Shown in pieces: positions 8,101 through 16,440 of a stretch of DNA of 64,000 bases. A program made the translations under genes and the position numbers. The notes below the pieces were generated by a model that did no database searches, had not been told where the DNA came from, and was given only the letters and a program-made list of their open reading frames with translations. Position 1 is the first letter of the stretch. Every line of letters starts with the position of its first letter. Source of the DNA: Lachnospira hominis (ex Liu et al. 2021) (lineage in GTDB: Bacteria > Bacillota > Clostridia > Lachnospirales > Lachnospiraceae); NCBI RefSeq assembly GCF_014287955.1, contig NZ_JACOPD010000004.1, positions 124,001-188,000 on the forward strand, in the 5' to 3' direction.

Positions 8101-9249
8101 ATGAAAGTTGGAATTATAGGAATGGGAAATATGGGTGCAAAATATGCCCTGATGATAGCAAAAGGTGATGTCAAAGGCATGGAACTTTCTGCGATAACAA
8201 GAGTTACTGATGAAAGATGGGATATGATTAGACAATATGTTTCACCTGAACTTATGAAGTTTAATTCGGGCGACGATATGTATGCTGCCATAGATGACAA
8301 CAGTCTGTCAGTGGATGCAGTAATAATAGTAACACCACATTATTCACATGAAGAACTTGTTAAGAAAGCGTTTGAACGTGGAATAAGTGTACTTTGTGAT
8401 AAACCTGCAGGAGTTTATTCAAGACAGGCAAGAAGTATGTGGGAGGCATATAAGAGTGCAAAAAAAAGCTGTCCGAAACTTCAATACGGATTCATTTTCC
8501 ATCAGAGAACATTTCCTGTTTATAGAAAAATAAAAGAAATAATCGATAATAAAACGTATGGTAATATTAAAAGGGTAAACTGGGTTATTACAGACTGGTA
8601 CAGACCTGATGCATATTATGAATCTGGTAAATGGAGAGCAACGTGGAAATATGACGGAGGAGGAACTCTGCTTAACCAGTGTCCTCATAATCTTGATTTA
8701 TTGTCATGGATATGTGGAAATCCTTCAGATGTTGCCGGATTTTGCAGCGAAGGCAAGTATCATCCGATAGAGGTAGAAGATGATGTCACAGCATATATGG
8801 AATGGGAGAATGGTGCAAGCGGAGTGTTCATTGCATCAACAGGCGAGGCACCCGGTGTCAACAGGCTGGAGATAAGTCTTGATAATGCTCTTCTTGTATG
8901 TGACAAAGGCCAGCTTCGTGTATGTGAACTTGACAAGCCGGAAATAGAATACAGAAGAGGAAATGGTGATTTATTTGCTAAGCCAAAGTATGAGTGGAAA
9001 GATATAAAGACAGAGCCAAATGATGGTGCATATGAAAAACTACTGACAGAATATGCAGCGGGAAGGTGTGTTGCAAATGGAGACGAAGCTATTAACAGTC
9101 TTTATTTATCCAATGCAATATATCTTTCATCATGGAAAAACAGAAAAGTTGCATTGCCTGTAAGTGGCAGCAGATATGAACTTATGTTTGAAAAACAGTT
9201 TGAAAAAGAACTTGAAAAAAAGATTAATAAAGCTATAAGACGTAAGTGA
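8101..9249 (+). CDS. Gfo/Idh/MocA-family NAD(P)-dependent oxidoreductase
   Basis: A 382-aa protein with an N-terminal Rossmann fold (MKVGIIGMGNMGAKYA), the DKPAG motif where the conserved Lys follows the second beta-alpha unit, and GGGTLLNQCPHNLDLLSW, which holds the catalytic His of the family. Substrates are usually sugars, inositols or their derivatives; nothing here names one. ATG 8101 is preferred over 8056 because the Rossmann strand begins immediately after it and AAAGGCGG lies 7-10 nt upstream. The C-terminus is unusually basic and coiled (FEKQFEKELEKKINKAIRRK). Confidence 0.83.
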   Translation: MKVGIIGMGNMGAKYALMIAKGDVKGMELSAITRVTDERWDMIRQYVSPELMKFNSGDDMYAAIDDNSLSVDAVIIVTPHYSHEELVKKAFERGISVLCDKPAGVYSRQARSMWEAYKSAKKSCPKLQYGFIFHQRTFPVYRKIKEIIDNKTYGNIKRVNWVITDWYRPDAYYESGKWRATWKYDGGGTLLNQCPHNLDLLSWICGNPSDVAGFCSEGKYHPIEVEDDVTAYMEWENGASGVFIASTGEAPGVNRLEISLDNALLVCDKGQLRVCELDKPEIEYRRGNGDLFAKPKYEWKDIKTEPNDGAYEKLLTEYAAGRCVANGDEAINSLYLSNAIYLSSWKNRKVALPVSGSRYELMFEKQFEKELEKKINKAIRRK

Positions 9250-9258
9250 TAGAATAGC

Positions 9259-9290
9259 AGAAGCCGCGGTTTTATATAACTGCGGCTTCT
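9259..9290. terminator. Terminator between convergent Gfo/Idh and MATE genes
   Basis: AGAAGCCGCGG pairs with CTGCGGCTTCT around a short AT loop. It overlaps the last codons of the minus-strand MATE gene. Confidence 0.75.
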
Positions 9291-10666
9291 AAAGATTTTT
9301 CGAGATTTTTCAATTCTTTTAATTCTCTTATTGTAAAATATCCACATACAATGGCGGCGGCTGCATCGGCGATAGGACCTGCATACATTACGCCATCAAT
9401 TCCCATAAAAATAGGGAAAATAATTATAAGCGGAAGCAGGAACAATATCTGTCTTGTAAGTGACATAAATACACCAAGTCTTGATTTACCTATAGAATTA
9501 AAGAAATTTGATGTTACAGGCTGTATTCCGTTGATGATTGTCAAAAACATATATATTCTGAAATACCTTTCAGAAAACTTAAAATATAATTCACTTCCGT
9601 TACCGAATATACTGATAATCTGGCGTGGAAATACCTGAAAACATACAAATGCAATAAGCGATAAACCGGAAGCTGCAGCAAGTGCCAGCAGATATGTTTT
9701 ACGTACACGTTTATATTTTTTTGCTCCGTAATTAAAGCCGATAACAGGCTGTGTTCCCTGAGATATTCCGATTACAAATGACATAAATATCATATTTACT
9801 TTTGTGATAATTCCGGCACATGCGAGAGGAATATCACCGCCATATACAGACATTGCACCATAATGTGCAAGTGTGTTATTCATTACAATCTGAACGACTG
9901 TCATTGCAATCTGGTTGAAACATGCACTTGCTCCGAGGATAAAAATATTTTTCCAATGATGCAATGAAACTGTAAAGCTGCTTTTGCTTAATTTTATATT
10001 TTTAAAATGAAACATATAGCGTAAACTTATGCAAAATGAAATTATCTGTCCAATAATAGTTGCAAGTGCGGCACCTGTCATTCCCATCTTAAATACAAAT
10101 ATGAAGACAGGATCAAGAATTGTATTTACAATTGCACCGATAAGCATTGATGTCATTGAATAGTTTGGACTACCATCTGCGAGAATCAGCTTGCTCATTC
10201 CTGTATTGGCTATCAGAAATGGAAAGCCTATAGCAGTAATACGCGTATATGCCTCTGCATATGGAAGTACATCAGGTGTTGCACCGAAAAATTTAAGCAT
10301 TGGCGTAAGGAATATGGTGGTTATAAGAAATAAAAATATTCCCATTATAGCCATAAGAATTATTCCATTGCCGGCATATTTTTCTGATTCTTTCTTCTCA
10401 CCTGCACCAAGATGCAGTGAGTAATTGGTTGCACAACCAATTCCGAGCAGGAGTGATATAGCCGTGCATGTTGTTGATAGTGGAAATGCAATATTTGTTG
10501 CTGCATTTCCAAGCATACCGATACCCTGACCGATAAAAATCTGATCGACGATGTTGTATAACGCAGTAACAAGCATTGATATAATACATGGAATTGCAAA
10601 TCCTACAAGAAGTTTTCCCTCGTTTTTGTACCCGAGTGGATTTTCATTTTCATTATTGATGCTCAT
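9272..10666 (-). CDS. MATE-family multidrug/cation antiporter (first of three)
   Basis: A 464-aa, 12-helix MATE protein. The N-half has FAIPCIISMLVTALYNIVDQIFIGQGIG and the second half repeats the pattern with ACFNQIAMTVVQIVMNNTLAHYG and GISQGTQPVIGFNYGAKKYKR, which are standard MATE helix 1/7 and loop signatures. It should export organic cations using Na+ or H+. AGGATAACACACA precedes the start. It begins 31 bp after the chemoreceptor on the same strand and may share its transcript. Confidence 0.9.
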   Translation of the reverse strand: MSINNENENPLGYKNEGKLLVGFAIPCIISMLVTALYNIVDQIFIGQGIGMLGNAATNIAFPLSTTCTAISLLLGIGCATNYSLHLGAGEKKESEKYAGNGIILMAIMGIFLFLITTIFLTPMLKFFGATPDVLPYAEAYTRITAIGFPFLIANTGMSKLILADGSPNYSMTSMLIGAIVNTILDPVFIFVFKMGMTGAALATIIGQIISFCISLRYMFHFKNIKLSKSSFTVSLHHWKNIFILGASACFNQIAMTVVQIVMNNTLAHYGAMSVYGGDIPLACAGIITKVNMIFMSFVIGISQGTQPVIGFNYGAKKYKRVRKTYLLALAAASGLSLIAFVCFQVFPRQIISIFGNGSELYFKFSERYFRIYMFLTIINGIQPVTSNFFNSIGKSRLGVFMSLTRQILFLLPLIIIFPIFMGIDGVMYAGPIADAAAAIVCGYFTIRELKELKNLEKSLEAAVI

Positions 10667-10697
10667 TGTGTGTTATCCTTTCTGATAAAATAATCAA

Positions 10698-12107
10698 TTA
10701 TTCTTCAAATGAAACAATCTGTGTTGCATTATTATAACCAAGCTGCTGCATTTTTTTCTGGAGATTATTAAGAGCTTTATCATATTTTAAGAAAGCATCA
10801 TATGTATCGTTAAAATATGAGAGAGCTTTTTTGTCATCCCCATCTTCTTTTGCCTGCCATGATAGAGTGGCAAAGTGATGAAGAACTTCATGCGTTTTGA
10901 CAAGCTGACCAAATTCAGGACTTTCAGTAAGACGGCTGTCAGTCTGGCTGTTCAGCCATTTTCCAAGCTTGCATCCCAAAGGGTTATCAACCTGTTTTTT
11001 CTTTAAGTGTTCAAATCCGACAATATTGTTGTATACACGCCATGTAAGAACATAGTGATCTACTTCAAATACACGCATCCAGTCCTGCTGTGTGATATTA
11101 GAACATCCACGAACCAGGTCACTTCTGGTCTTGTCAAGATAACGTCCTAATTTAAATACACGTTGTCCTGATTGTATACATTCATCAGATAAAATGTTAT
11201 AACTTTGAGAAATATTTTCAATTTGTTTTGCTAATGATTTTGTTACACCGGTCTGCGTGTCAATGTCGTTAAATATACTGTCAACGCTTACGCTTATGTT
11301 GTCCATCTGGCCATTCATCTGCTGTATGGCGGCAAGCGACTGCTCAACTTTCTTATTTCCTTCTCCAAGTGTGAGAGTTGTCTCATCCATTGCAGAGGCA
11401 AGTGAGTCAATGCTTTCTCTTAATTCAGCAACATATTTTACAATATCTTCGGCTGATTGTGAAGTGTTTGAAGATAAAATTCTTACCTGTTCGGCAACGA
11501 CAGAAAAGCCTTTTCCGGCTTCACCTGCTCTTGCAGCTTCAATAGAAGCATTTAAAGCAAGAAGATTACTCTGGCTTGCGACATTTTGGACAATGTCAAC
11601 AATTTCTTCTATTTTATTGATTTTTCCTTTGAAATCCTGGACATTCTGATTGATAGTGCTGATTTTTTCAGATGATTTATTGACAGCTTTAATACTGTCA
11701 TTCATGTCTGTAGTTATATTTTGTGAAACTGATAGAATTTTGTGAGTGTTTGTGCGGATATCTCCCATTGCATCAGAAATGTTTTCAATAGAACTTTCGA
11801 GATGCTGGCTGGAATTTTCCATGTGCTGTATTGATTTTGTCTGTGATTCGACCTGTTCCAGAGTATTCTTTATAAGAGTGTTGTCACCGATAACACCCAT
11901 TGTTTCATTGAGACGCATTACAACAGGGTTATTTACTTCTGTAAAAACATGCAGCATTTTATTGAGTTTTTCACCATATTCGGGGTTGTTAAAGTCAACA
12001 GGATTAACACCGCTGAAGTTACCTGCAATAATTTTATCAATAGTATCAAGTATCTGTACCGCATCATGGTCAGACAAAATCTCATCCTTTTTTTTCCTTT
12101 TAAACAT
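10698..12107 (-). CDS. Soluble chemoreceptor (MCP) with C-terminal CZB domain
   Basis: A 469-aa protein with no transmembrane helix. The central MCP signalling hairpin is clear ([20 protein letters not shown], about residues 180-215), flanked by coiled coils. The C-terminal part has the zinc-binding CZB pattern: DHYVLTWRVYNNIVG (His), NPLGCKLGKWL (the conserved Cys) and KTHEVLHHFA (His pair). CZB domains sense oxidants or zinc and report to CheA in cytosolic arrays. The N-terminus resembles a short PAS-less sensor segment. It is divergent from the FNT channel. Confidence 0.88.
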   Translation of the reverse strand: MFKRKKKDEILSDHDAVQILDTIDKIIAGNFSGVNPVDFNNPEYGEKLNKMLHVFTEVNNPVVMRLNETMGVIGDNTLIKNTLEQVESQTKSIQHMENSSQHLESSIENISDAMGDIRTNTHKILSVSQNITTDMNDSIKAVNKSSEKISTINQNVQDFKGKINKIEEIVDIVQNVASQSNLLALNASIEAARAGEAGKGFSVVAEQVRILSSNTSQSAEDIVKYVAELRESIDSLASAMDETTLTLGEGNKKVEQSLAAIQQMNGQMDNISVSVDSIFNDIDTQTGVTKSLAKQIENISQSYNILSDECIQSGQRVFKLGRYLDKTRSDLVRGCSNITQQDWMRVFEVDHYVLTWRVYNNIVGFEHLKKKQVDNPLGCKLGKWLNSQTDSRLTESPEFGQLVKTHEVLHHFATLSWQAKEDGDDKKALSYFNDTYDAFLKYDKALNNLQKKMQQLGYNNATQIVSFEE

Positions 12108-12355
12108 GCAAAATCTCCCTATATATTATATTAAATTGTTCACTGAGTTACTTTGTAAACTATTATAACATGTAATTGGTAATAAAGTATTATTTTTTTT
12201 AAAATTTGATAAAAGTGTCAATATTTTCTGTAATAATTACGTATTTTTTTGTTTTATTGGTTGACTTTAAAGAATCATAGGATTAAAATATCTCCGTTTG
12301 GCCTGTGTCTTGATGCAGGTGTTTAATATACAAAAAGGATGAAAGAGGAAAAAAT

Positions 12356-13117
12356 ATGCTTGACAGTGATTTGGAAATTATGAAAAAAGCGGCTTTTAAC
12401 AAGGCTGATATTTGTAATAATCATTTGGGAAAATATTTTATAAGGGCGATTGTAGCAGGATTTTTCATAGTTGTTGCAACTATGCTTTCTAATGTGACAG
12501 CAGCAGTTTTGTTAAAAACATATCCGCAGTTTGGAAAACTTATAAGTTCAATATTTTTCTCAATTGCAATAATTCTCGTTGTTTTTATCGGCGGAGAACT
12601 TTTTACCGGAAATAATATGGTAATGGCGATGGGTGTGTATACAAAGACATGTAAAGTGTCAGATATGATAAAGACTTGGGTTATAAGTTATATAGGTAAT
12701 TTTGTGGGTTCATTTATATTAGGCGGACTTTTTGTATGGAGTAATGCCTCACATCAGATTCTTGTTGATTATTACAGAAGTTTTATATATACAAAACTTG
12801 ATGCGACACCGATGGAATTGTTTATACGTGGCGTTTTGTGTAATTTTCTTGTATGTCTTGCTGTCTATACAGGTATGAAATTAAAGAGTGAGAGCGGTAA
12901 GATGATAATGATGTTTTGTATTATTACGGCGTTTGTTCTGTCAGGGTTTGAGCACTGCGTTGCCAATATGGGAACATTTACAATAGGGTATATGCTTCTT
13001 GGTGATATTGGAACGGCAGCAGTAATAAAAAGCCAGTTTTTTGTTACACTTGGAAATATAGTTGGTGGTGCAGTTCTTTTGGCATTTCCGTTAAAGCAGA
13101 TGAGTGCAGAGCACTAG
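12356..13117 (+). CDS. Formate/nitrite transporter (FNT) family channel
   Basis: A 253-aa protein with six transmembrane helices. The FNT pattern is present: FFIVVATML, GGELFTGNNMVMAMG (omega loop region), CNFLVCLAVYTGMK and a central His in SGFEHCVANMG, the proton-relay position. FNT pentamers pass formate, nitrite, lactate or hydrosulfide; the substrate is not decided by sequence alone. In a fermentative Clostridium formate is likely. AGAGGAAA precedes ATG 12356. A strong promoter lies about 30 bp after its stop. Confidence 0.87.
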   Translation: MLDSDLEIMKKAAFNKADICNNHLGKYFIRAIVAGFFIVVATMLSNVTAAVLLKTYPQFGKLISSIFFSIAIILVVFIGGELFTGNNMVMAMGVYTKTCKVSDMIKTWVISYIGNFVGSFILGGLFVWSNASHQILVDYYRSFIYTKLDATPMELFIRGVLCNFLVCLAVYTGMKLKSESGKMIMMFCIITAFVLSGFEHCVANMGTFTIGYMLLGDIGTAAVIKSQFFVTLGNIVGGAVLLAFPLKQMSAEH

Positions 13118-13148
13118 AAAAAGCAAGTGTAAGCAAGAAAATTTTTGT

Positions 13149-13177
13149 TTGACTTTTCAACAAAATAGAAATATAAT
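13149..13177 (+). promoter_or_regulatory. Strong sigma-A-type promoter for a short leader RNA
   Basis: TTGACT at 13149-13154, exactly 17 bp, then TATAAT at 13172-13177. A transcript from here would begin near 13184 and run at once into a terminator hairpin at 13189-13231. Confidence 0.75.
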
Positions 13178-13188
13178 GACTTCTAAAC

Positions 13189-13231
13189 GAGTAGCAGACT
13201 AGCGTAAATCCAGTTTTGCTACTCTTTTTTT
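13189..13231 (+). terminator. First terminator-like hairpin in the MATE leader
   Basis: GAGTAGCA (13189-13196) pairs with TGCTACTC (13217-13224), followed by seven T. The apical part, GACT then AGCGTAAATCC then AGTT, shares the core AGCGTAARTCCAG with the second hairpin. Candidate attenuator or small RNA. Confidence 0.75.
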
Positions 13232-13274
13232 GTGCACATGCTGTCGCACATTATGAAAATATATAATGCATTTT

Positions 13275-13333
13275 AAAGTGTGTAGCTTATCAGCGTAAGT
13301 CCAGCTTATGAGGTAAGTACACACTTTTTTTAT
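13275..13333 (+). terminator. Second terminator-like hairpin in the MATE leader
   Basis: AAAGTGTGTA (13275-13284) pairs with TACACACTTT (13318-13327), followed by T residues; inner CTTATC pairs with GGTAAG. It contains AGCGTAAGTCCAG, matching the first hairpin's core. A TATAAT at 13262-13267 lies just upstream and might start a second RNA. Confidence 0.7.
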
Positions 13334-13340
13334 GCAGAAA

Positions 13341-13506
13341 AAGGAGGCTGAATCCTCTCCTCACCAAGGGGTTCGGATTTTGCTTCGCAAAACAAGGAGG
13401 CTAAATCCTCTCCTCACCAAGGGGTTCGGATTTTGCTTCGCAAAACAAGGAGGCTAAATCCTCTCCTCACCAAAGGGTTCGGATTTTGCTTCGCAAAACA
13501 AGGAGG
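13341..13506 (+). repeat. Three tandem 53-bp Shine-Dalgarno-bounded units before a MATE gene
   Basis: AAGGAGG occurs at 13341, 13394, 13447 and 13500, exactly 53 bp apart. Each unit holds AATCCTCTCCT (complementary to AGGAGGATT with one bulge), then GGTTCGGATTT and a TTTTGC-TTC-GCAAAA hairpin. The last AAGGAGG is the ribosome site of ATG 13515. The same unit occurs singly at 17993-18052 and in variant form at 57064-57146. Confidence 0.85.
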
Positions 13507-13514
13507 ATTGTAAA

Positions 13515-14882
13515 ATGGCAGAAAGTAACAAGATGAAGAAGATGCCGGTAAATAAGCTCATGGTTCAGATGGGAATACCGATGATATTATCTATGGCATT
13601 GCAGGCGGTTTACAACATTGTGGACAGTGCCTTTGTTGGAAACATGAGAACAGGAAGTGAGGCGGCACTAAATGCACTGACACTTGTGTTTCCGGTTCAG
13701 ATGCTCATGGTAGCAGTTGGAATCGGAACAGGTGTTGGAACAAATGCACTTCTAGCAAGAACACTTGGACAGGGAAATGGTAAAAAAGCAGCAAAAGTTG
13801 CGGGAAATAGTTTGTTTCTTGGAGTGATTATTTATGCGGTGTGCCTGTTGTTTGGAATTTTTGGGGTAAGAGCATATATTTCATCACAGACAATTGACAC
13901 TGAGGTTATTTCAATGGGAATAGACTACTTAAGAATATGCTGCGTAATTTCATTTGGAATTATATTCTTTTCATTATTTGAAAAACTCTTACAGGCAACA
14001 GGACGTTCACTATATTCTACAATCGGTCAGATTGTGGGGGCAGTGGTGAATATTATTCTTGATCCAATTATGATTTATGGTATTGGACCGGTTCCTGAAA
14101 TGGGAGTGAAGGGAGCAGCATATGCAACTGTTATTGGACAGGTTGCGTCTGCAATATTATTGTTAGTATTTCATATGAAACTAAATAAGGAAATTGAACA
14201 TGATGTAAAGTATATGAAGCCGGATAGCGGAATAATCAAGGAAATATATGCAATTGGACTTCCTGCAATTATTGCACAGGCACTTATGTCTATTATGGTA
14301 TATGTGATGAATCTGATTTTGAAATTCAGTCCTTCCGCACAGACAGCATATGGATTGTTCTATAAAGTACAGCAGTTTGTATTGTTTCTTGCATTTGGGC
14401 TTAGAGATGCAATCACGCCGATTATTGCATTTGCTTATGGTATGAGAAGTAAAAAGAGAATTCAGGATGGCATCAGGTATGGACTGTTCTATACAGTTGT
14501 ACTAATGATTCTAGGAATTGCAATTACAGAAATTTTCTCTGGGGCTTTTGCAACTTTGTTCAATGCAGGACAGTCAAGGGAATATTTTATCGGGGCAATG
14601 AGGATAATCTCAATAAGCTTTCTGTTCGCCGGAATAAATGTTGCTTATCAGGGAATTTATCAGGCACTGGATGGCGGTATTGAATCATTGGTTATCTCTC
14701 TTTTGAGACAACTTATTATTATTCTGCCACTGGCTGGAATTTTTTCTGTGTTTGTCAGAAACGGTCAGATGGGAGTTTCCCTGATCTGGTGGGCATTCCC
14801 AATAACTGAGGTTATTTCATGTCTGGCAGGATATGCATTTTTAAAGAGAATCAGAAAGAATAAAGTAGATGTTTTAAATTAA
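13515..14882 (+). CDS. MATE-family exporter (MepA-like, second of three)
   Basis: A 455-aa, 12-helix MATE protein. N-terminal helix 1 reads [29 protein letters not shown], and the second half has [21 protein letters not shown] and [17 protein letters not shown]. The sequence style is that of the MepA branch found in Firmicutes. Expression appears unusually regulated: the leader has a dedicated promoter, two terminator hairpins and three tandem copies of an element carrying an anti-Shine-Dalgarno sequence. The cytidylate-kinase-like gene follows after 13 bp and is probably co-expressed. Confidence 0.9.
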   Translation: MAESNKMKKMPVNKLMVQMGIPMILSMALQAVYNIVDSAFVGNMRTGSEAALNALTLVFPVQMLMVAVGIGTGVGTNALLARTLGQGNGKKAAKVAGNSLFLGVIIYAVCLLFGIFGVRAYISSQTIDTEVISMGIDYLRICCVISFGIIFFSLFEKLLQATGRSLYSTIGQIVGAVVNIILDPIMIYGIGPVPEMGVKGAAYATVIGQVASAILLLVFHMKLNKEIEHDVKYMKPDSGIIKEIYAIGLPAIIAQALMSIMVYVMNLILKFSPSAQTAYGLFYKVQQFVLFLAFGLRDAITPIIAFAYGMRSKKRIQDGIRYGLFYTVVLMILGIAITEIFSGAFATLFNAGQSREYFIGAMRIISISFLFAGINVAYQGIYQALDGGIESLVISLLRQLIIILPLAGIFSVFVRNGQMGVSLIWWAFPITEVISCLAGYAFLKRIRKNKVDVLN

Positions 14883-14895
14883 GGAGGAATAAGAA

Positions 14896-15480
14896 ATGGC
14901 AAAAAGAATTATTACAATCAGCAGGGAATTTGGAAGCGGTGGACGTTTTATCGGTGAAGAAGTGGCAAAGAAACTTGGCATTGCATATTATGACAAGGAT
15001 ATTATTGGACAGATTGCAGAACAGTCAGGATTGTCACCGGAGTATATTAAGGAAAATGCTGAGTTATCCCCAAAGAAAGGTTTATTTGCATATGCCTTTG
15101 CCGGACGTGACATTACAGGAAAGTCCATAGAAGATATGGTATATGAGGCACAGAGAAAAGTTATTTTGGAGTTGGCTGGAAAGGAGCCTTGTGTAATTGT
15201 TGGAAGAAATGCTGATTACATTTTGAAAGACAGGGATGATGTGTTAAATGTGTTTATTCATGGGGATATGCCGGAAAAAGTACAGCGTATCATGGGCTTA
15301 TATAATGTTGAAGAGAAGGAAGCCGTCAAAATGATGGCAGACACAGATAAAAGACGTATGACAAATTATAACTTTTACACGGAGCAGAAATGGGGAAAAG
15401 CCAGTAATTATACATTGTGCCTGAACAGTTCACAGCTTGGATATGACAGGTGTGAGAAGATAATTCTGGATTGTATGTGA
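14896..15480 (+). CDS. Cytidylate kinase-like family protein
   Basis: A 194-aa protein with a P-loop-like N-terminus ([23 protein letters not shown]), then AYYDKDII and [23 protein letters not shown], the pattern of the cytidylate-kinase-like family common in Clostridia. The usual GKS/T is replaced by GGRF, as is typical of this family, so nucleotide kinase activity is uncertain. AAGGAGGA precedes the start. It sits 13 bp after the MATE gene; the functional link is unknown. Confidence 0.8.
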   Translation: MAKRIITISREFGSGGRFIGEEVAKKLGIAYYDKDIIGQIAEQSGLSPEYIKENAELSPKKGLFAYAFAGRDITGKSIEDMVYEAQRKVILELAGKEPCVIVGRNADYILKDRDDVLNVFIHGDMPEKVQRIMGLYNVEEKEAVKMMADTDKRRMTNYNFYTEQKWGKASNYTLCLNSSQLGYDRCEKIILDCM

Positions 15481-15482
15481 TT

Positions 15483-15581
15483 GTGCATGAATTGGAAAAA
15501 TTCCAGCAGGCTGATATACCAGTGTTATGGCGGCCATTTCATGAGGCGGATGGTAACTGGTTCTGGTGGGGAGCAAAATAA
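15483..15581 (+). pseudogene. Fragment of a GH26-type beta-mannanase
   Basis: A 32-codon in-frame stretch starting at GTG 15483 and ending in TAA encodes [19 protein letters not shown] near its end. This closely matches the catalytic acid/base region of GH26 mannanases (R-P-x-H-E). The rest of the enzyme is absent. It begins 2 bp after the previous gene's stop, so a deletion has probably joined the two. Confidence 0.7.
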
Positions 15582-15625
15582 CCTGTTGTTGCTTTACAAA
15601 TTTGTTAGCATAAATTGATGACTTT

Positions 15626-15654
15626 TTCACAACAAAAAAAGGTCAATTCACAAC
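15626..15654 (+). promoter_or_regulatory. Paired LytTR-type boxes upstream of the response regulator
   Basis: TTCACAAC occurs at 15626-15633 and again at 15647-15654, a 21-bp repeat period, which is the usual spacing of LytTR/AgrA-type direct repeats. A TATAAT follows at 15687-15692 without a good -35, as expected for an activated promoter. Confidence 0.7.
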
Positions 15655-15726
15655 ATTCCAGATAGATATTGCATGAACTTATCCGATATAATAGCTATAA
15701 ATATATGTAAGCAAGGAAGTGACAAT

Positions 15727-16440
15727 ATGCGAATTGCTATCTGCGATGATGAAGTATCTATGGTTCAGATACTGGAAGAAAAAATAAAAAAGTTATTGCC
15801 GGATGCGGTTATAGATAAATATTTATCGGGTGATGAACTGATCGCAAGTGGCAGTAAGCCGGATATTCTTTTTCTGGATATTCAGATGCCGGGAATGGAT
15901 GGGATGGAAACGGCAAAGGTGCTTCGTCAGGACAATGAGAATATGATACTCATTTTTGTGACAGCAGCAGAGGAATATGTTTTTCAGGCATTTGATGTCG
16001 GAGCATTTCATTATCTGGTTAAGCCATTTTCCGATGAGAAATTTAAAGAGGTTGTGACAAAGGCAGTCCATAACATAAAAAGGAGTTCCAGACTTGAAAA
16101 AGACGAAAAATATATCATGGTACAGACCGCCGGAAGTCATATAAAAATTTTTCTGCGTGATATTGTGTATGCCGAGGTGTATAACCGGAAAGTTATTATC
16201 CATACACGAAGTACGGATATTGAATACTATGGTAAATTACAGGAATTAAGTGATATGGCAGGAACAGATTTTTTCCGAACACACAGAGCCTATCTTGTAC
16301 ATTTTAAATATGTAGAAAAATATGATGCAACTTGTGTAACTATGAAAAATGGAACTGCATTGATTGCAAAAAAGAATTATCCGGAGTTTGTGAAGCAATA
16401 TCTGAAGTATAACCAGAGGAAAGGAAATGAAGTCAGATGA
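15727..16440 (+). CDS. LytTR-type response regulator
   Basis: A 237-aa response regulator. The receiver domain (1-120) has the acidic pair in ICDDE, the phospho-accepting Asp51 in DILFLDIQMPGMDG, the Thr switch in IFVTAAEEY and the Lys in HYLVKPF. A LytTR DNA-binding domain follows (about 135-230; FLRDIVYAEVYNRKVIIHT then FFRTHRAYLVHFKYV). ATG 15727 is chosen for its AAGGAAGTGA site; an upstream in-frame ATG at 15673 lies before the receiver fold. Its stop overlaps the kinase start (ATGA). Two identical box pairs nearby are its likely targets. Confidence 0.9.
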   Translation: MRIAICDDEVSMVQILEEKIKKLLPDAVIDKYLSGDELIASGSKPDILFLDIQMPGMDGMETAKVLRQDNENMILIFVTAAEEYVFQAFDVGAFHYLVKPFSDEKFKEVVTKAVHNIKRSSRLEKDEKYIMVQTAGSHIKIFLRDIVYAEVYNRKVIIHTRSTDIEYYGKLQELSDMAGTDFFRTHRAYLVHFKYVEKYDATCVTMKNGTALIAKKNYPEFVKQYLKYNQRKGNEVR

